From an uncultured Oscillospiraceae bacterium (GTDB lineage Bacteria > Bacillota_A > Clostridia > Oscillospirales > Acutalibacteraceae), in assembly GCA_910587995.1 (NCBI GenBank), contig CAJUNS010000007.1, positions 11,336-75,335 on the forward strand: a DNA stretch of 64,000 nt, in the 5' to 3' direction. The notes under the pieces were generated by a model, which saw only the letters and a program-made list of their open reading frames with translations, was not told where the DNA came from and ran no database searches. Below are positions 16,846 to 25,519 of the stretch, piece after piece (positions within the stretch are counted from its first letter, which is position 1; each line of letters opens with the position of its first letter). The position numbers and the translations under genes were made by a program.

Positions 16846-18273
16846 ATGAAGATTTTATTCTGTGCCAGCGAGGCTCTCCCCTTCTCCGCCACAGGCGGTT
16901 TGGCGGATGTGGCCGGCTCTTTGCCCCAGGCTTTGCGCGCCCGCATGGTGGGCTGCCGGGTGGTGGTGCCCCTGTATGACAATGTTTCTCAGGAGCTGCG
17001 GGACAAAATGAAGTTTGTCACCAGCATCTCGGTGCCGGTGGCTTGGCGGCGGCAGTACTGCGGCATTTTCGAGGCCAAAATCGGCCAGGTGACCTACTAT
17101 CTCATTGACAACCAGTACTACTTCAAGCGGGGCGGCCTCTACGGCCACTTTGACGACGCGGAACGCTTCGCCTTCTTCTCCCGGGCCATTTTGGAGATGC
17201 TGCCCTACATCGATTACAAGCCGGACGTCATCCACGCCAACGACTGGCAGACCGCTTTGGTGCCGGTCTACTACCGGCTGTTCTATGCCAACAACGAGTG
17301 GTATTCGGGCATTAAAACCCTGTTTACCATCCACAACATCCAGTACCAGGGCCAGTATGGCAAGGATATTTTGGAGGATGTGTTCGGCATTCCTGCCTAC
17401 GAGAGCCAGCTTTTGGAGTTTAACCGGGACGTGAACCTGATGAAGGGCGCCATTGAGTGCGCCAACTGGGTCTCCACCGTAAGCCCCAGCTATGCCCAGG
17501 AAATTCTGGACCCCTGGTTCTCCCACAAGCTGGATTCCATCCTGCGGGAGCGCAGCTGGAAGCTTTCCGGCATCCTCAACGGCATTGACACCGTGGGATA
17601 CGACCCGGAGACCGACCCCAACCTCTATGCCAACTACAGCCAGGCCAAAAAGGCCAACAAGGCTGTGAACAAGCAGAAGCTTCAGGAGCGCCTGTGCATG
17701 GAGGAAGACCCGGATGTGCCGCTGATCGGCATGGTAACCCGGCTGGTCTCGCACAAGGGACTGGACTTGGTGAAAGAGGGCGTGGACAATGTAATGGAGT
17801 ATTCCAACGCCCAGATGGTGGTGTTGGGCAGCGGCGACCTGGAGTATGAAAACTACTTCAAGTGGATGCAGGAGAAGTATCCGGGCCGGTTTGTGCTGTG
17901 CCTGGGCTTTGTGCCCGAGCTCTCCCGGAAGATTTACGCCGGAGCCGATATTTTCCTGATGCCCAGCAAGTCCGAGCCCTGCGGCCTGTCTCAGATGATC
18001 GCCCTGCGCTACGGCACCATCCCCGTCATTCGGGAGACCGGCGGCCTGAAGGACTCCATTACCGACAGCGGCGATGGGGTGGGCAATGGCTTCACCTTTA
18101 TGACCTACAACACCGGCGACATGCTGCACAGCCTGCACCGGGCCATTTACGCCTACAACTCAGACAAAGAGGGCTGGGGCGTGCTGGTAGACCGGGCCAT
18201 GGGCTGCGACAACAGCTGGGGCAAGTCGGCGGGCGAGTACATCAAGCTGTACAAGCAAATTATGGAGAATTGA
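16846..18273 (+). CDS. glgA: Glycogen synthase, ADP-glucose type (GT5)
   Basis: 475 residues, typical GlgA length. The N-terminal MKILFCASEALPFSATGGLADVAG includes the KTGGL-like loop (here ATGGL) that contacts ADP-glucose. HANDWQTALVPVY and TIHNIQYQG are GT5 hallmarks, and the C-terminal Rossmann half carries PSKSEPCGLSQMIALRYG with the catalytic E. The usual KTGGL lysine is replaced by Ala, notable because that Lys is often cited as a substrate contact. The N-terminal segment KILFCASEALPF is somewhat shorter than in E. coli. Last gene of the glycogen operon, followed by a terminator. Glycogen phosphorylase is not in the window. Confidence 0.95.
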   Translation: MKILFCASEALPFSATGGLADVAGSLPQALRARMVGCRVVVPLYDNVSQELRDKMKFVTSISVPVAWRRQYCGIFEAKIGQVTYYLIDNQYYFKRGGLYGHFDDAERFAFFSRAILEMLPYIDYKPDVIHANDWQTALVPVYYRLFYANNEWYSGIKTLFTIHNIQYQGQYGKDILEDVFGIPAYESQLLEFNRDVNLMKGAIECANWVSTVSPSYAQEILDPWFSHKLDSILRERSWKLSGILNGIDTVGYDPETDPNLYANYSQAKKANKAVNKQKLQERLCMEEDPDVPLIGMVTRLVSHKGLDLVKEGVDNVMEYSNAQMVVLGSGDLEYENYFKWMQEKYPGRFVLCLGFVPELSRKIYAGADIFLMPSKSEPCGLSQMIALRYGTIPVIRETGGLKDSITDSGDGVGNGFTFMTYNTGDMLHSLHRAIYAYNSDKEGWGVLVDRAMGCDNSWGKSAGEYIKLYKQIMEN

Positions 18274-18305
18274 GAACTTTTTAGCTGGATAGAGGAAGAA
18301 CACCG

Positions 18306-18331
18306 GGCGGCAGGGAAACCTGCCGCCTTTT
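18306..18331 (+). terminator. Terminator of the glycogen operon
   Basis: GGCGGCAGG (18306-18314), loop GAAA, CCTGCCGCC (18319-18327), then TTTTG. Confidence 0.9.
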
Positions 18332-18354
18332 GTAATTATTTTGTAATCTTTTGC

Positions 18355-18383
18355 TTCCATTTTGGCGGAAATTGTGCTATAAT
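18355..18383 (+). promoter_or_regulatory. Promoter of the PHP-NUDIX-Lrp gene string
   Basis: Perfect -10 TATAAT at 18378-18383. The best -35 at 17 bp is weak (TTCCAT, 18355-18360). Confidence 0.6.
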
Positions 18384-18387
18384 ATCC

Positions 18388-18467
18388 GGGCCAGCTATGC
18401 TGCGCCCGGGCCAGCTTGCTGCGTCCAGACCAGCTATGCTGTGTCAAGGCCAGCTTGCCGCGCCGCG
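18388..18467 (+). repeat. Four 20-bp tandem repeats in the leader of the PHP gene
   Basis: Four consecutive 20-bp units start at 18388, 18408, 18428 and 18448. Units 1 and 3 share CCAGCTATGCTG and units 2 and 4 share CCAGCTTGC, so the array reads as a duplicated 40-bp pair. It starts 4 bp after the -10 box and ends 37 bp before the start codon, so the repeats are transcribed as most of the leader. Confidence 0.8.
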
Positions 18468-18504
18468 TCCAGTCAACTACTCTGCCCACAAAGGAGTCTT
18501 TTCC

Positions 18505-19314
18505 ATGAAGCATACATACGCCAGCGACTGCCACAACCACTCCTGCTGCTCTCCTGACGGGGACCATTCCGTCCCGGCCATGCTGGCCCGCGCCAAAGAG
18601 CTGGGCCTCTACGCCTGGACCTTGACCGACCACTGCGAGTGCCAGAAATTTGAGACCCGTTACCGGGAGCGGGTCCGGCAGGCTTGGGAGGAGATGGCTG
18701 GTGTGGAGGCCGGAGGCCTGCGCTTTTGCCGGGGCATCGAGTTGGGCCAGCCCATGGAGGACCTGGATGCCGCCCAGGAGGCCCTGAGCGGCCGGGATTA
18801 CGACTTTGTCATCGGCTCCCTGCACAATTTGCGGGATAAGCCCGATTTTTACTATATGGACGCCGCCAACATGGACCCAGAGGCACTGCACGCCCTGCTG
18901 GACGCCTACTGGGATGAAATTTTGAACATGATCGCCTGGGGGGGCTTCGACTCCCTGGGCCACTTGACCTACCCCCTGCGGTACATTCAAGGGGAGCGGG
19001 GCGTGCCCGTGGATATGAGCCGCCACGAGGAAAAACTGGACCAGGTGCTGGCGGCTCTGGTCCAGGCGGAAAAGGCCCTGGAGGTGAACACCTCCGGCCT
19101 GCGCCAAAAGCTGGGGGAGACCATGCCCAATCTGCCCATTTTAAAGCGCTACCACGCCCTGGGAGGGCGGCTGGTAACGTTGGGCTCGGACGCCCATTGC
19201 ACCGAAGACCTGGGCAAAGGCATCGACCAGGGCATGGACCTGCTGAAAGAGGCGGGCTTCAGGGAGTTTACCATTTATGAAAAAAGACAGCCCGTGATGC
19301 TTCCCCTGGAATAG
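18505..19314 (+). CDS. PHP-domain histidinol-phosphatase (HisK/HisJ type)
   Basis: 269 residues. The PHP metal site is clear: DCHNH (residues 8-12), TDHCE (about 41), VIGSLHN (about 105), GHLTYP (about 153) and SDAHCTED near the C-terminus. Such proteins release phosphate from histidinol-phosphate in histidine synthesis, although no his gene is nearby and other phosphoesters are possible. ATG at 18505 follows AAAGGAG; an in-frame ATG at 18397 would put the 20-bp repeats into the protein and lacks a ribosome binding site. The NUDIX gene starts 10 bp after its stop. Confidence 0.85.
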   Translation: MKHTYASDCHNHSCCSPDGDHSVPAMLARAKELGLYAWTLTDHCECQKFETRYRERVRQAWEEMAGVEAGGLRFCRGIELGQPMEDLDAAQEALSGRDYDFVIGSLHNLRDKPDFYYMDAANMDPEALHALLDAYWDEILNMIAWGGFDSLGHLTYPLRYIQGERGVPVDMSRHEEKLDQVLAALVQAEKALEVNTSGLRQKLGETMPNLPILKRYHALGGRLVTLGSDAHCTEDLGKGIDQGMDLLKEAGFREFTIYEKRQPVMLPLE

Positions 19315-19324
19315 GAGGAAGAAG

Positions 19325-19801
19325 ATGGACATCCTATTTGATACGGAACAGGGCCGCTTCTCCTACCGGGTGGCAGGGCTGGCCGTAAAGGACGGCAAAC
19401 TGCTGGTCCAGCGGGCCAAGGGCGAGGAGGGCCTGGCCGTACCCGGCGGACATGTGGCCTTTGGGGAAACCGCCCAGGAGGCTTTGCGCCGGGAATTCCA
19501 GGAGGAGCTGGGGCTTTCGGCTCAGGTTGGAGAACTGGCGGCAGTGGGCGAGGTGTTTTTTCATTGGCATGGCCCCTGCCAGCAAATTGGACTATATTAC
19601 CGGGTGAGCCTGCCTGTAAAGCCCTGGGAGGGCGTGCGGCGGGGCTTGGACCAATATGGAAAAGCCCGGGAGGATCTGGAATTCCTCTGGACGCCGGTGG
19701 AACAGATTCAGCGGGGAGAGGCTGTGTTCTGCCTGCCCCAGCTGGCCGGCTATTTAACAGAAAGCGGGACGCTGCATTTTGTATCGAATCAACTGGACTG
19801 A
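19325..19801 (+). CDS. NUDIX hydrolase
   Basis: 158 residues. The NUDIX box reads GHVAFGETAQEAL then RREFQEELGL (about residues 41-63), matching GX5EX7REUXEEXGU. The enzyme hydrolyses a nucleoside diphosphate linked to another group; the substrate is not readable. AGGAGGAAG precedes the ATG, 10 bp after the PHP gene, and the Lrp gene follows 20 bp later, so it belongs to the same transcript. Confidence 0.9.
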   Translation: MDILFDTEQGRFSYRVAGLAVKDGKLLVQRAKGEEGLAVPGGHVAFGETAQEALRREFQEELGLSAQVGELAAVGEVFFHWHGPCQQIGLYYRVSLPVKPWEGVRRGLDQYGKAREDLEFLWTPVEQIQRGEAVFCLPQLAGYLTESGTLHFVSNQLD

Positions 19802-19821
19802 ACCGGAAAGGAGCACGACAC

Positions 19822-20316
19822 ATGGCGATGGAACAAATTTTGGAGCTTTTGCAGGACGACGCCCAGCTGACCCCCAGCCAGCTGGCGGTTATGCTGGGCG
19901 AAAGCGAGGAGGCAGTGGCAAAGGCCATTGCCCAGTATGAGCGGGAAGGGGTCATCCGGGGCTACCACGCTTTGGTGAACTGGGAGCGCACCGAGACCCA
20001 GAAGGCCTCGGCCCTGATTGAGCTGCGCATCACCCCCAAAAAGGATACCGGCTTTGATGAGATTGCTGGGCGCATTATGAATTTCCCCGAGGTGGAAAGC
20101 GTCTACTTGATGTCCGGCGGCTATGACTTAGCGGTGACGGTAACCGGCCGCACCATGCAGGATGTGGCCATGTTTGTGCAAAAGCGCCTGGCCACGTTGG
20201 ATGGGGTGCTTTCCACCGCCACCCATTTTGTGCTCACCAAGTACAAGGATGGCGGGGTCATCTTCCAGAGCGAGTACGAGGAAATCGACGAGAGAGGGAG
20301 CAACCTTTGTGATTGA
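19822..20316 (+). CDS. Lrp/AsnC family transcriptional regulator
   Basis: 164 residues. An N-terminal winged-helix segment (about 1-50; LTPSQLAVMLGESEEAVAKAI as recognition region) precedes a RAM/AsnC effector domain (about 65-145) with the ligand-loop Gly pattern LMSGGYDLAVTV. AAAGGAG lies 9 bases before the ATG. Its gene overlaps the aminotransferase gene by 8 bases. An Lrp regulator fused by operon to an aminotransferase suggests amino-acid-responsive control of the downstream enzyme; the effector is unknown. Confidence 0.9.
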   Translation: MAMEQILELLQDDAQLTPSQLAVMLGESEEAVAKAIAQYEREGVIRGYHALVNWERTETQKASALIELRITPKKDTGFDEIAGRIMNFPEVESVYLMSGGYDLAVTVTGRTMQDVAMFVQKRLATLDGVLSTATHFVLTKYKDGGVIFQSEYEEIDERGSNLCD

Positions 20317-21478
20317 GTATGATAAACTGATAAATCCTACCATCCAGCAGATCAAGCCCTCGGGCATCCGCCGGTTTTTCGACATTGCCAACGAGATGGA
20401 GGACGTAATCTCCCTGTCGGTGGGCGAGCCGGACTTCCACACGCCCTGGCACATCCGGGAGGCGGGCATTGCCTCTTTGGAAAAGGGCCGCACCCGCTAC
20501 ACCCCAAACCGGGGCTTTATCCAGCTGCGGCAGGAGATTGCCCGCTTTCTCGCCCGCCATTATCAGGTTGAGTATGAACCGGACAGCCAGGTGCTGGTTA
20601 CGGTGGGCGGGTCCGAGGCCATTGACCTGTGCGTGCGCAGCTTGGTCACCCCTGGGGATGAGGTGCTCATTCCGGAGCCCAGCTTTGTGTGCTATGTGCC
20701 CATCACCCAAATGGCCGGGGGCGTACCGGTGATCATTGAGACCGGCCCGGAGAACGGCTTTAAGCTGACCGCGGACCAGCTGGAGAGCAAAATAACGGAC
20801 AAGACCAAGCTGCTGATTCTGCCCTACCCCAACAACCCCACTGGGGCGGTTATGCGCCGGGAGGACCTGGAGGCCGTGGCTCAGGTGGTAGAGCGCCACA
20901 ATCTGCTGGTGCTTTCCGATGAAATTTACGCCGCCCTCACCTATACCCGGGAGGGCCATGTGTCCTTTGCGTCCCTGCCCGGCATGTGGGAGCGCACGGT
21001 GCTGGTCAACGGCTTTTCCAAGGCGCACTCCATGACCGGCTGGCGGCTGGGCTACGCGGCGGGGCCCCGGGAGATTATCTCCCTCATGACCAAGCTGCAC
21101 CAGTTCGCCATTATGAGCGCCCCCACTACCAGCCAGTACGCGGCCATTGAGGCTTTGAAAAACGGCGATGAGGACATGGAATATATGCGGGGCCAGTACG
21201 ACATGCGGCGGCGTTTGATTGTGGACGCCTTAAACGGGCTGGGCCTGCGGTGCTTCGAGCCGGAGGGCGCTTTCTATGTGTTCCCCTCGGTAAAGTCCAC
21301 GGGGCTTACCTCCCAGGAGTTTTGCGAAAAGCTGATTTACAGCAAGCATGTGGCCGTGGTGCCCGGAGACGCCTTTGGGGCCAGCGGCCAGGGATTTGTG
21401 CGCATTTCCTATTCTTACTCCATCAAACACATTACCGAGGCCCTGGAGCGCATGAAGGCCTTTTTGGAGGAGCTATGA
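20309..21478 (+). CDS. PLP-dependent aminotransferase, class I/II
   Basis: 389 residues, fold type I. Key residues: NPTG (176-179), D204 and Y207 in LSDEIYA, the Schiff-base Lys238 in NGFSKAHSMTGWRLGY, and a C-terminal Arg in GFVRISYS for the substrate carboxylate. It belongs to the aspartate/aromatic aminotransferase group. GTG at 20309 is chosen: it has GAGGGAG upstream and gives the normal N-terminus IEYDKLINPTI. It overlaps the Lrp gene at its start, and its stop overlaps the DUF362 start codon (ATGA), so Lrp, aminotransferase and DUF362 are translationally linked. Confidence 0.92.
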   Translation: MIEYDKLINPTIQQIKPSGIRRFFDIANEMEDVISLSVGEPDFHTPWHIREAGIASLEKGRTRYTPNRGFIQLRQEIARFLARHYQVEYEPDSQVLVTVGGSEAIDLCVRSLVTPGDEVLIPEPSFVCYVPITQMAGGVPVIIETGPENGFKLTADQLESKITDKTKLLILPYPNNPTGAVMRREDLEAVAQVVERHNLLVLSDEIYAALTYTREGHVSFASLPGMWERTVLVNGFSKAHSMTGWRLGYAAGPREIISLMTKLHQFAIMSAPTTSQYAAIEALKNGDEDMEYMRGQYDMRRRLIVDALNGLGLRCFEPEGAFYVFPSVKSTGLTSQEFCEKLIYSKHVAVVPGDAFGASGQGFVRISYSYSIKHITEALERMKAFLEEL

Positions 21479-22608
21479 AGGAGCGGGTTTGGCTGGGGGG
21501 CTGCCCGGACTATGACCCCGCCCGCCTGTTTGCGCGGGTGGACCAGGCCTTTGAAGCTTTGCACGTATACGACCAGCTGAAACCCGGCATGACCGTTGTG
21601 CTCAAGCCCAACTTGGTCATGGCCTCCAAACCGGAAGAGGCGATTATTACCCACCCGGCCCTGACCGCGGCGGTGGGGAAGTGTGTGCGGAAGGCGGGGG
21701 CCAAAGTGCTCATTGCCGAGAGCCCTGGCGGGCCCTACACGCCCGCGCTGATCAAGCGCCACTATGGGGCCTGCGGCTATCAGGCCATGGCGGAGGAGCT
21801 GGGGTTTGCCCTTTACACGGACTGCAAATCCCGCGAGGTATCGCTGCCCCAGGGGGAGCGCTGCCGCCGGGTGAGCCTGATAGAGCCCTTTTTGGACGGG
21901 GATTTTCTCATCAACCTGCCCAAGCTGAAAACCCACGGCATGGTGGGGTATTCTGGGGCGGTAAAAAATCTGTTTGGCGCGGTGCCCGGCCTGCAAAAGC
22001 CGGAGCTCCACTGCCGTTTTCCGGAGAAGGAGGACTTCTCCCAGATGCTGGTGGATATTTGCGCCTTTTTGGAGCCGGACCTAAGCATTCTGGACGGTAT
22101 ATGGGCCATGGAGGGCGACGGCCCCACGGGAGGCTCCCGGCGGCAGCTGGGGGTGCTGGCGGCCTCTGCCAGCCCCTATGCCCTGGACGTGTGCGGCGCG
22201 GCCTTGACCGGCAGCGGCGCCGGAAAAATTTTGACGCTCAAGCTGGCCGGGGAGAGAGGCCTGGGGCCCAGCTTTTTGGATGAAGTGGAAGTTTTGGGAG
22301 AACCTATAGAGGCATATGCCGTAAAAGATTTTCTGCCCGCCAAGGCCAGCAGCACCGACTTTATTGACCGCCTCCCCGCCTTTTTGCGCCCGGCGGCAAA
22401 AAAGCTGGCCACGCCCTATCCCAAAATTGACGGAAAGGCCTGCGTGGGCTGTGGAAAGTGCGCCCAGAGCTGCCCCCAGCACACCATTCGAATCGTAGGG
22501 GGCAGGGCGCGCGTCGATTTAAAAAATTGCATCCGCTGCTTCTGCTGCCACGAGATGTGCCCCAAGCATGTGGTAAAGGTGCGGCGGCTGCGTATGTTCG
22601 ACCTGTAG
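21475..22608 (+). CDS. DUF362 domain protein with C-terminal 2[4Fe-4S] ferredoxin
   Basis: 377 residues. The DUF362 domain (about 25-290) contains VLKPNLVMASKPEEAIITHP, INLPKLKTHGMVGYSGAVKN and LSILDGIWAMEGDGP. It is followed by a ferredoxin module with CVGCGKCAQSCP and CIRCFCCHEMCP. DUF362 proteins of this layout are common in anaerobes and are presumed electron-transfer or redox-maturation proteins of unknown partner. ATG overlaps the aminotransferase stop, so translation is coupled. Nothing ties it to a specific reaction. Confidence 0.9.
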   Translation: MKERVWLGGCPDYDPARLFARVDQAFEALHVYDQLKPGMTVVLKPNLVMASKPEEAIITHPALTAAVGKCVRKAGAKVLIAESPGGPYTPALIKRHYGACGYQAMAEELGFALYTDCKSREVSLPQGERCRRVSLIEPFLDGDFLINLPKLKTHGMVGYSGAVKNLFGAVPGLQKPELHCRFPEKEDFSQMLVDICAFLEPDLSILDGIWAMEGDGPTGGSRRQLGVLAASASPYALDVCGAALTGSGAGKILTLKLAGERGLGPSFLDEVEVLGEPIEAYAVKDFLPAKASSTDFIDRLPAFLRPAAKKLATPYPKIDGKACVGCGKCAQSCPQHTIRIVGGRARVDLKNCIRCFCCHEMCPKHVVKVRRLRMFDL

Positions 22609-22780
22609 GGGAGGGAGCCCCGGAGCCCTGGAAAAGCGGCGGAAAAGCCGGCGGTTCTGGCTGGAGGCGGGCTCCCGCCCTTTGAAAGGCTTTCCAGGCG
22701 GGAGGCCCTGATGAAATCAAAGAAGGAACGGGCTCTCAGATGCTTTGCGCCATTCTTTGATGCTAAGGAGTTGAGGACCA
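22609..22780 (+). promoter_or_regulatory. Structured leader of ispE
   Basis: 172 bp without a gene. CTCCCGCC pairs with GGCGGGAG (about 22671-22704), and ATCAAAGAA pairs with TTCTTTGAT flanking the segment just upstream of the ispE ribosome binding site. No T-run or known riboswitch motif is visible, so the role is unclear. Confidence 0.35.
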
Positions 22781-23644
22781 ATGAAAGTAAAGGCCTTCGG
22801 AAAAATCAACCTGACTCTGGATGTCACCGGCCGCCGGGAAGACGGTTTTCATCTGCTGGACACGGTGATGCAGACCGTCTCCATTTGGGACGAGCTGGAC
22901 ATTCAGCGCAGCCACAAGCCTGGGGTGCACCTGCAGTGCACCCGGGAGAGCATCCCCACAGACCGGAAGAACACGGCTTTTCGGGCGGCAAAGTTCTTTT
23001 TGGAGGACCAGGGGCTGACCGGCGAAGGCATTTATATATTTATCCGCAAATACATTCCCAGCCGCTCTGGCATGGGCGGGGGCAGCGCCGACGCGGCGGC
23101 GGTGCTTCACGGCTTAAACCAGATGTTCCAAACCGGACTGGGGTTGCCCAAGCTTATGGAGCTGGGTGCCAAGGTAGGCTCGGACGTGCCCTTTTGCGTG
23201 GTAGGCGGTGCGGCCCGGTGCACCGGCGTGGGGACCATTGTGGAGGAGGTTCCGCCCATGCCGGACTGCTGGCTGGTGGTATGCAAGCCGCCCACAGGGA
23301 TGAGCACCCCCCGGGCCTATGCCCTGCTGGACCAGTTCCCCTTAGCCAGCGCCCAGGCCACCCCCCGGATGCTGGAGGCCCTGGAGGCGGGGAACTTGAA
23401 AAAAGTGGCCCGCTGTGTGGCCAACCGCTTTGACGAGACCATCCGTTTGGCCCCGGTGCGCCAGCTGAAGCGGACCATGATGGAGTCCGGCGCGTTGGGG
23501 GCCATGATGACGGGCAGCGGGTCGGGGGTATACGGCATTTTTCAAACAGAGCAGCAGGCCCGCTCCGCCCTGCGGCGGCTGGAGGGCCAGGGAAAGGTAT
23601 TTCTGGTCCGGCCCCAGCGGGAAGGATGCCTGTTTTTAGGGTAG
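22781..23644 (+). CDS. ispE: 4-diphosphocytidyl-2-C-methyl-D-erythritol kinase
   Basis: 287 residues, GHMP kinase fold. Substrate motif KINLTLDVTGRREDGFH with catalytic Lys/His near the start, the ATP-binding PSRSGMGGGSADAAAVL (about 89-105), and the C-terminal MTGSGSGVYGIF. It phosphorylates CDP-ME in the non-mevalonate (MEP) isoprenoid route, so the organism uses the MEP pathway. The start follows AAGGAG within TTGAGGACC. It is preceded by a structured leader rather than directly coupled to DUF362. Confidence 0.96.
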   Translation: MKVKAFGKINLTLDVTGRREDGFHLLDTVMQTVSIWDELDIQRSHKPGVHLQCTRESIPTDRKNTAFRAAKFFLEDQGLTGEGIYIFIRKYIPSRSGMGGGSADAAAVLHGLNQMFQTGLGLPKLMELGAKVGSDVPFCVVGGAARCTGVGTIVEEVPPMPDCWLVVCKPPTGMSTPRAYALLDQFPLASAQATPRMLEALEAGNLKKVARCVANRFDETIRLAPVRQLKRTMMESGALGAMMTGSGSGVYGIFQTEQQARSALRRLEGQGKVFLVRPQREGCLFLG

Positions 23645-23702
23645 GAGGGGACGGCTTTCCGCCGGTTTAAATCTGACTGCTTGCCATAGGAGGTCTTTCC
23701 TT

Positions 23703-24680
23703 GTGAAACGCGTTTTGCTTATTACCACCGGCGGCACCATTGCCTGCCGCCGCACCAGCTCCGGGCTGGCTCCGGCCCTTTCGCCCCAGGAGCTTCTCGC
23801 TCAGGTGCCTGACGCCAGCTCCTTCTGCCAGGTGGAGGCCGTAGCGCCTCTGTCCATTGACAGCACCAACATCAATCCCCAGCATTGGCTGCTGCTGGCC
23901 CAGCTGATTGAGAAGAATTACGCCGCTTTCGACGCGTTTGTTCTCTGCCACGGCACCGACACCTTGGCTTACACCGCCGCGGCCCTCTCCTATCTAATCC
24001 AGCACACCCGCAAGCCCATTGTTCTCACCGGAGCCCAGAGGCCCATTGGCCAGGAGGACACCGACGCCCGCCAGAATCTGCTGGACAGCCTGCGCTATGC
24101 CTGCTCGGGAGAAAGCGGTGTGTGCATTGTCTTCGGCGGCCATGTAATTGCCGGAACCCGAGCCCGGAAGACGCGGACCAAAAGCTACAACGCCTTTTCC
24201 AGCTTGAATTTTCCAGACTTGGCGGAGGTGCGGGACCAGCGGGTAGTTCGGTTTATTCCCTGCCCGCTGGCGGGGGAGCCGGCTTTCACCCACCGGCTGA
24301 ATACCCGGGTCATGGTGGTAAAGCTTACCCCCGGCCTGCCTGCCGGTGCCTTTCCGGCGGCTGGGCAGCTGTGCGACGGCCTGGTTATCGAAAGCTACGG
24401 CGTGGGGGGCATTCCCGACGCTTATTTGGATGAGCTGGACGCCCTGGCCCGGACAGGGAAAACCGTGGTGCTGGCCACCCAGGTGCCCCAGGAGGGCAGC
24501 GATCTCTCCGTCTACCAGGTGGGCAGCCGGGTTAAGGAACGCTACCGGCTGCTGGAGCCCTATGACATGACATTGGAGTCCACGGTGACCAAGCTTATGT
24601 GGGTGCTGGGCCAGACCGGGGACCCGGAGGAGGTCCGCCGGCTGTTTTACACCCCAGTGAATTTCGACCTGCTGTTTTAA
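23703..24680 (+). CDS. ansA: Type I asparaginase
   Basis: 325 residues. VLLITTGGTIACR carries the first catalytic Thr and FVLCHGTDTLAYTAAALSYL the second Thr-Asp pair, with KTRTKSYNAFSS in between, as in cytoplasmic type I L-asparaginases. No signal peptide, in keeping with type I. It hydrolyses asparagine to aspartate and ammonia. The start is GTG at 23703, with ATAGGAGG 9 bases upstream. It ends at a bidirectional terminator shared with the opposing ricin-fold gene. Confidence 0.93.
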   Translation: MKRVLLITTGGTIACRRTSSGLAPALSPQELLAQVPDASSFCQVEAVAPLSIDSTNINPQHWLLLAQLIEKNYAAFDAFVLCHGTDTLAYTAAALSYLIQHTRKPIVLTGAQRPIGQEDTDARQNLLDSLRYACSGESGVCIVFGGHVIAGTRARKTRTKSYNAFSSLNFPDLAEVRDQRVVRFIPCPLAGEPAFTHRLNTRVMVVKLTPGLPAGAFPAAGQLCDGLVIESYGVGGIPDAYLDELDALARTGKTVVLATQVPQEGSDLSVYQVGSRVKERYRLLEPYDMTLESTVTKLMWVLGQTGDPEEVRRLFYTPVNFDLLF

Positions 24681-24696
24681 CATGGAACATAAAGCG

Positions 24697-24733
24697 AAAA
24701 GACCGGCGGAATTCGCTCCGCCGGTCTTTTTTT
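24697..24733. terminator. Bidirectional terminator between ansA and the ricin-fold gene
   Basis: AAAAGACCGGCGGA (24697-24710), loop ATTCGC, TCCGCCGGTCTTTT (24717-24730), flanked by A- and T-runs. Confidence 0.92.
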
Positions 24734-24743
24734 AGGGTAATCT

Positions 24744-25424
24744 TTAGGTTTTGTTGGCGGGCTTGCGGCCGCGCTTGGCGGGAGCCTTAGGGGCCTCCGC
24801 TTTAGGAGCCGCTTCCGCCTTGGGCTTGCGGCCGCGCTTGGCAGGAGCCTTTACCGGGGCTTCCACCGGGGCCGCTGCCTGAGCCGCCGCTTTTTTGGTC
24901 CGGGGGGCTTTTGGCGCGGGAGCCTCAGCCGGGTCCGGCTCAGAGGATTTAGCGCTGTGGGTGCGGGTCTGGATGCCCTTGCGGGCAAACTCCGCCAGCT
25001 CTACCAGCTTCCACTGCTGGCCAAGGCCCTCCACGTCCTCCCAGATTTGAGTGGGAGCGCCATCGTCTTCCCGCATATCGACAATGTCCAGCACATTGCC
25101 GGACAGAGTGTTGACGATCTTCTTATAAGTTGCGGTGGCCCGCGCCAGCTTCCATACCTGGCTTTGGCCGTCCACATCCTCCCAAGTCTGAACCCAGGCT
25201 CCGGCCTCCGTGCTGCCGTGCATAACGTCCAGCACTTTGCCGCTGGCTTTATTCATCAGCTTTACGCCTTCTTTTCCCTTCACCACGCTCCATACCTGGG
25301 CGTCCTCGCCAGAGGGCGCGGCCTGCACCACCACTTGCCCGTTGTCCAGACCGGTGCACTGCAGCGCTTTTCCGGTACGCCGGTTGACGATCAAGACCTC
25401 ATCTTGCTTTTCCAATGCTGCCAT
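24744..25424 (-). CDS. Ricin-type beta-trefoil protein with AT-hook-like tail
   Basis: 226 residues without signal peptide or membrane helix. The first about 145 residues form one beta-trefoil with the three QxW marks of the ricin B fold: AQVWSVV, SQVWKLA and GQQWKLV. The last about 80 residues are Lys/Ala/Pro-rich and repeat APAKRGRKP twice, an AT-hook-like DNA minor-groove motif embedded in a histone H1-like tail. Ricin-fold domains usually bind sugars outside the cell; this one should be cytosolic and may sit on DNA. AAAGGAAG lies 8 bases upstream of the ATG, with a perfect promoter behind it. The function is unknown and the domain pairing is unusual. Confidence 0.85.
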   Translation of the reverse strand: MAALEKQDEVLIVNRRTGKALQCTGLDNGQVVVQAAPSGEDAQVWSVVKGKEGVKLMNKASGKVLDVMHGSTEAGAWVQTWEDVDGQSQVWKLARATATYKKIVNTLSGNVLDIVDMREDDGAPTQIWEDVEGLGQQWKLVELAEFARKGIQTRTHSAKSSEPDPAEAPAPKAPRTKKAAAQAAAPVEAPVKAPAKRGRKPKAEAAPKAEAPKAPAKRGRKPANKT

Positions 25425-25490
25425 ACCATTACTTCCTTTCCATAGGCGTTATCCGCCAAGGCGTTTCCTCAATATCTCGATTATAAGGGT

Positions 25491-25519
25491 ATTATAGCCA
25501 ATAACCTAATTTTTGTCAA
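25491..25519 (-). promoter_or_regulatory. Promoter of the ricin/AT-hook gene
   Basis: Minus strand: TTGACA (25519-25514), 17-bp spacer, TATAAT (25496-25491), both perfect. Confidence 0.92.

Noticed and set aside
18388..18467. CRISPR-like array
   Set aside because: The 20-bp units are contiguous with no spacers and no cas genes are near.
18397..18504. Upstream extension of the PHP protein starting at ATG 18397
   Set aside because: It would translate the tandem repeats and lacks a ribosome binding site, while AAAGGAG sits before ATG 18505.
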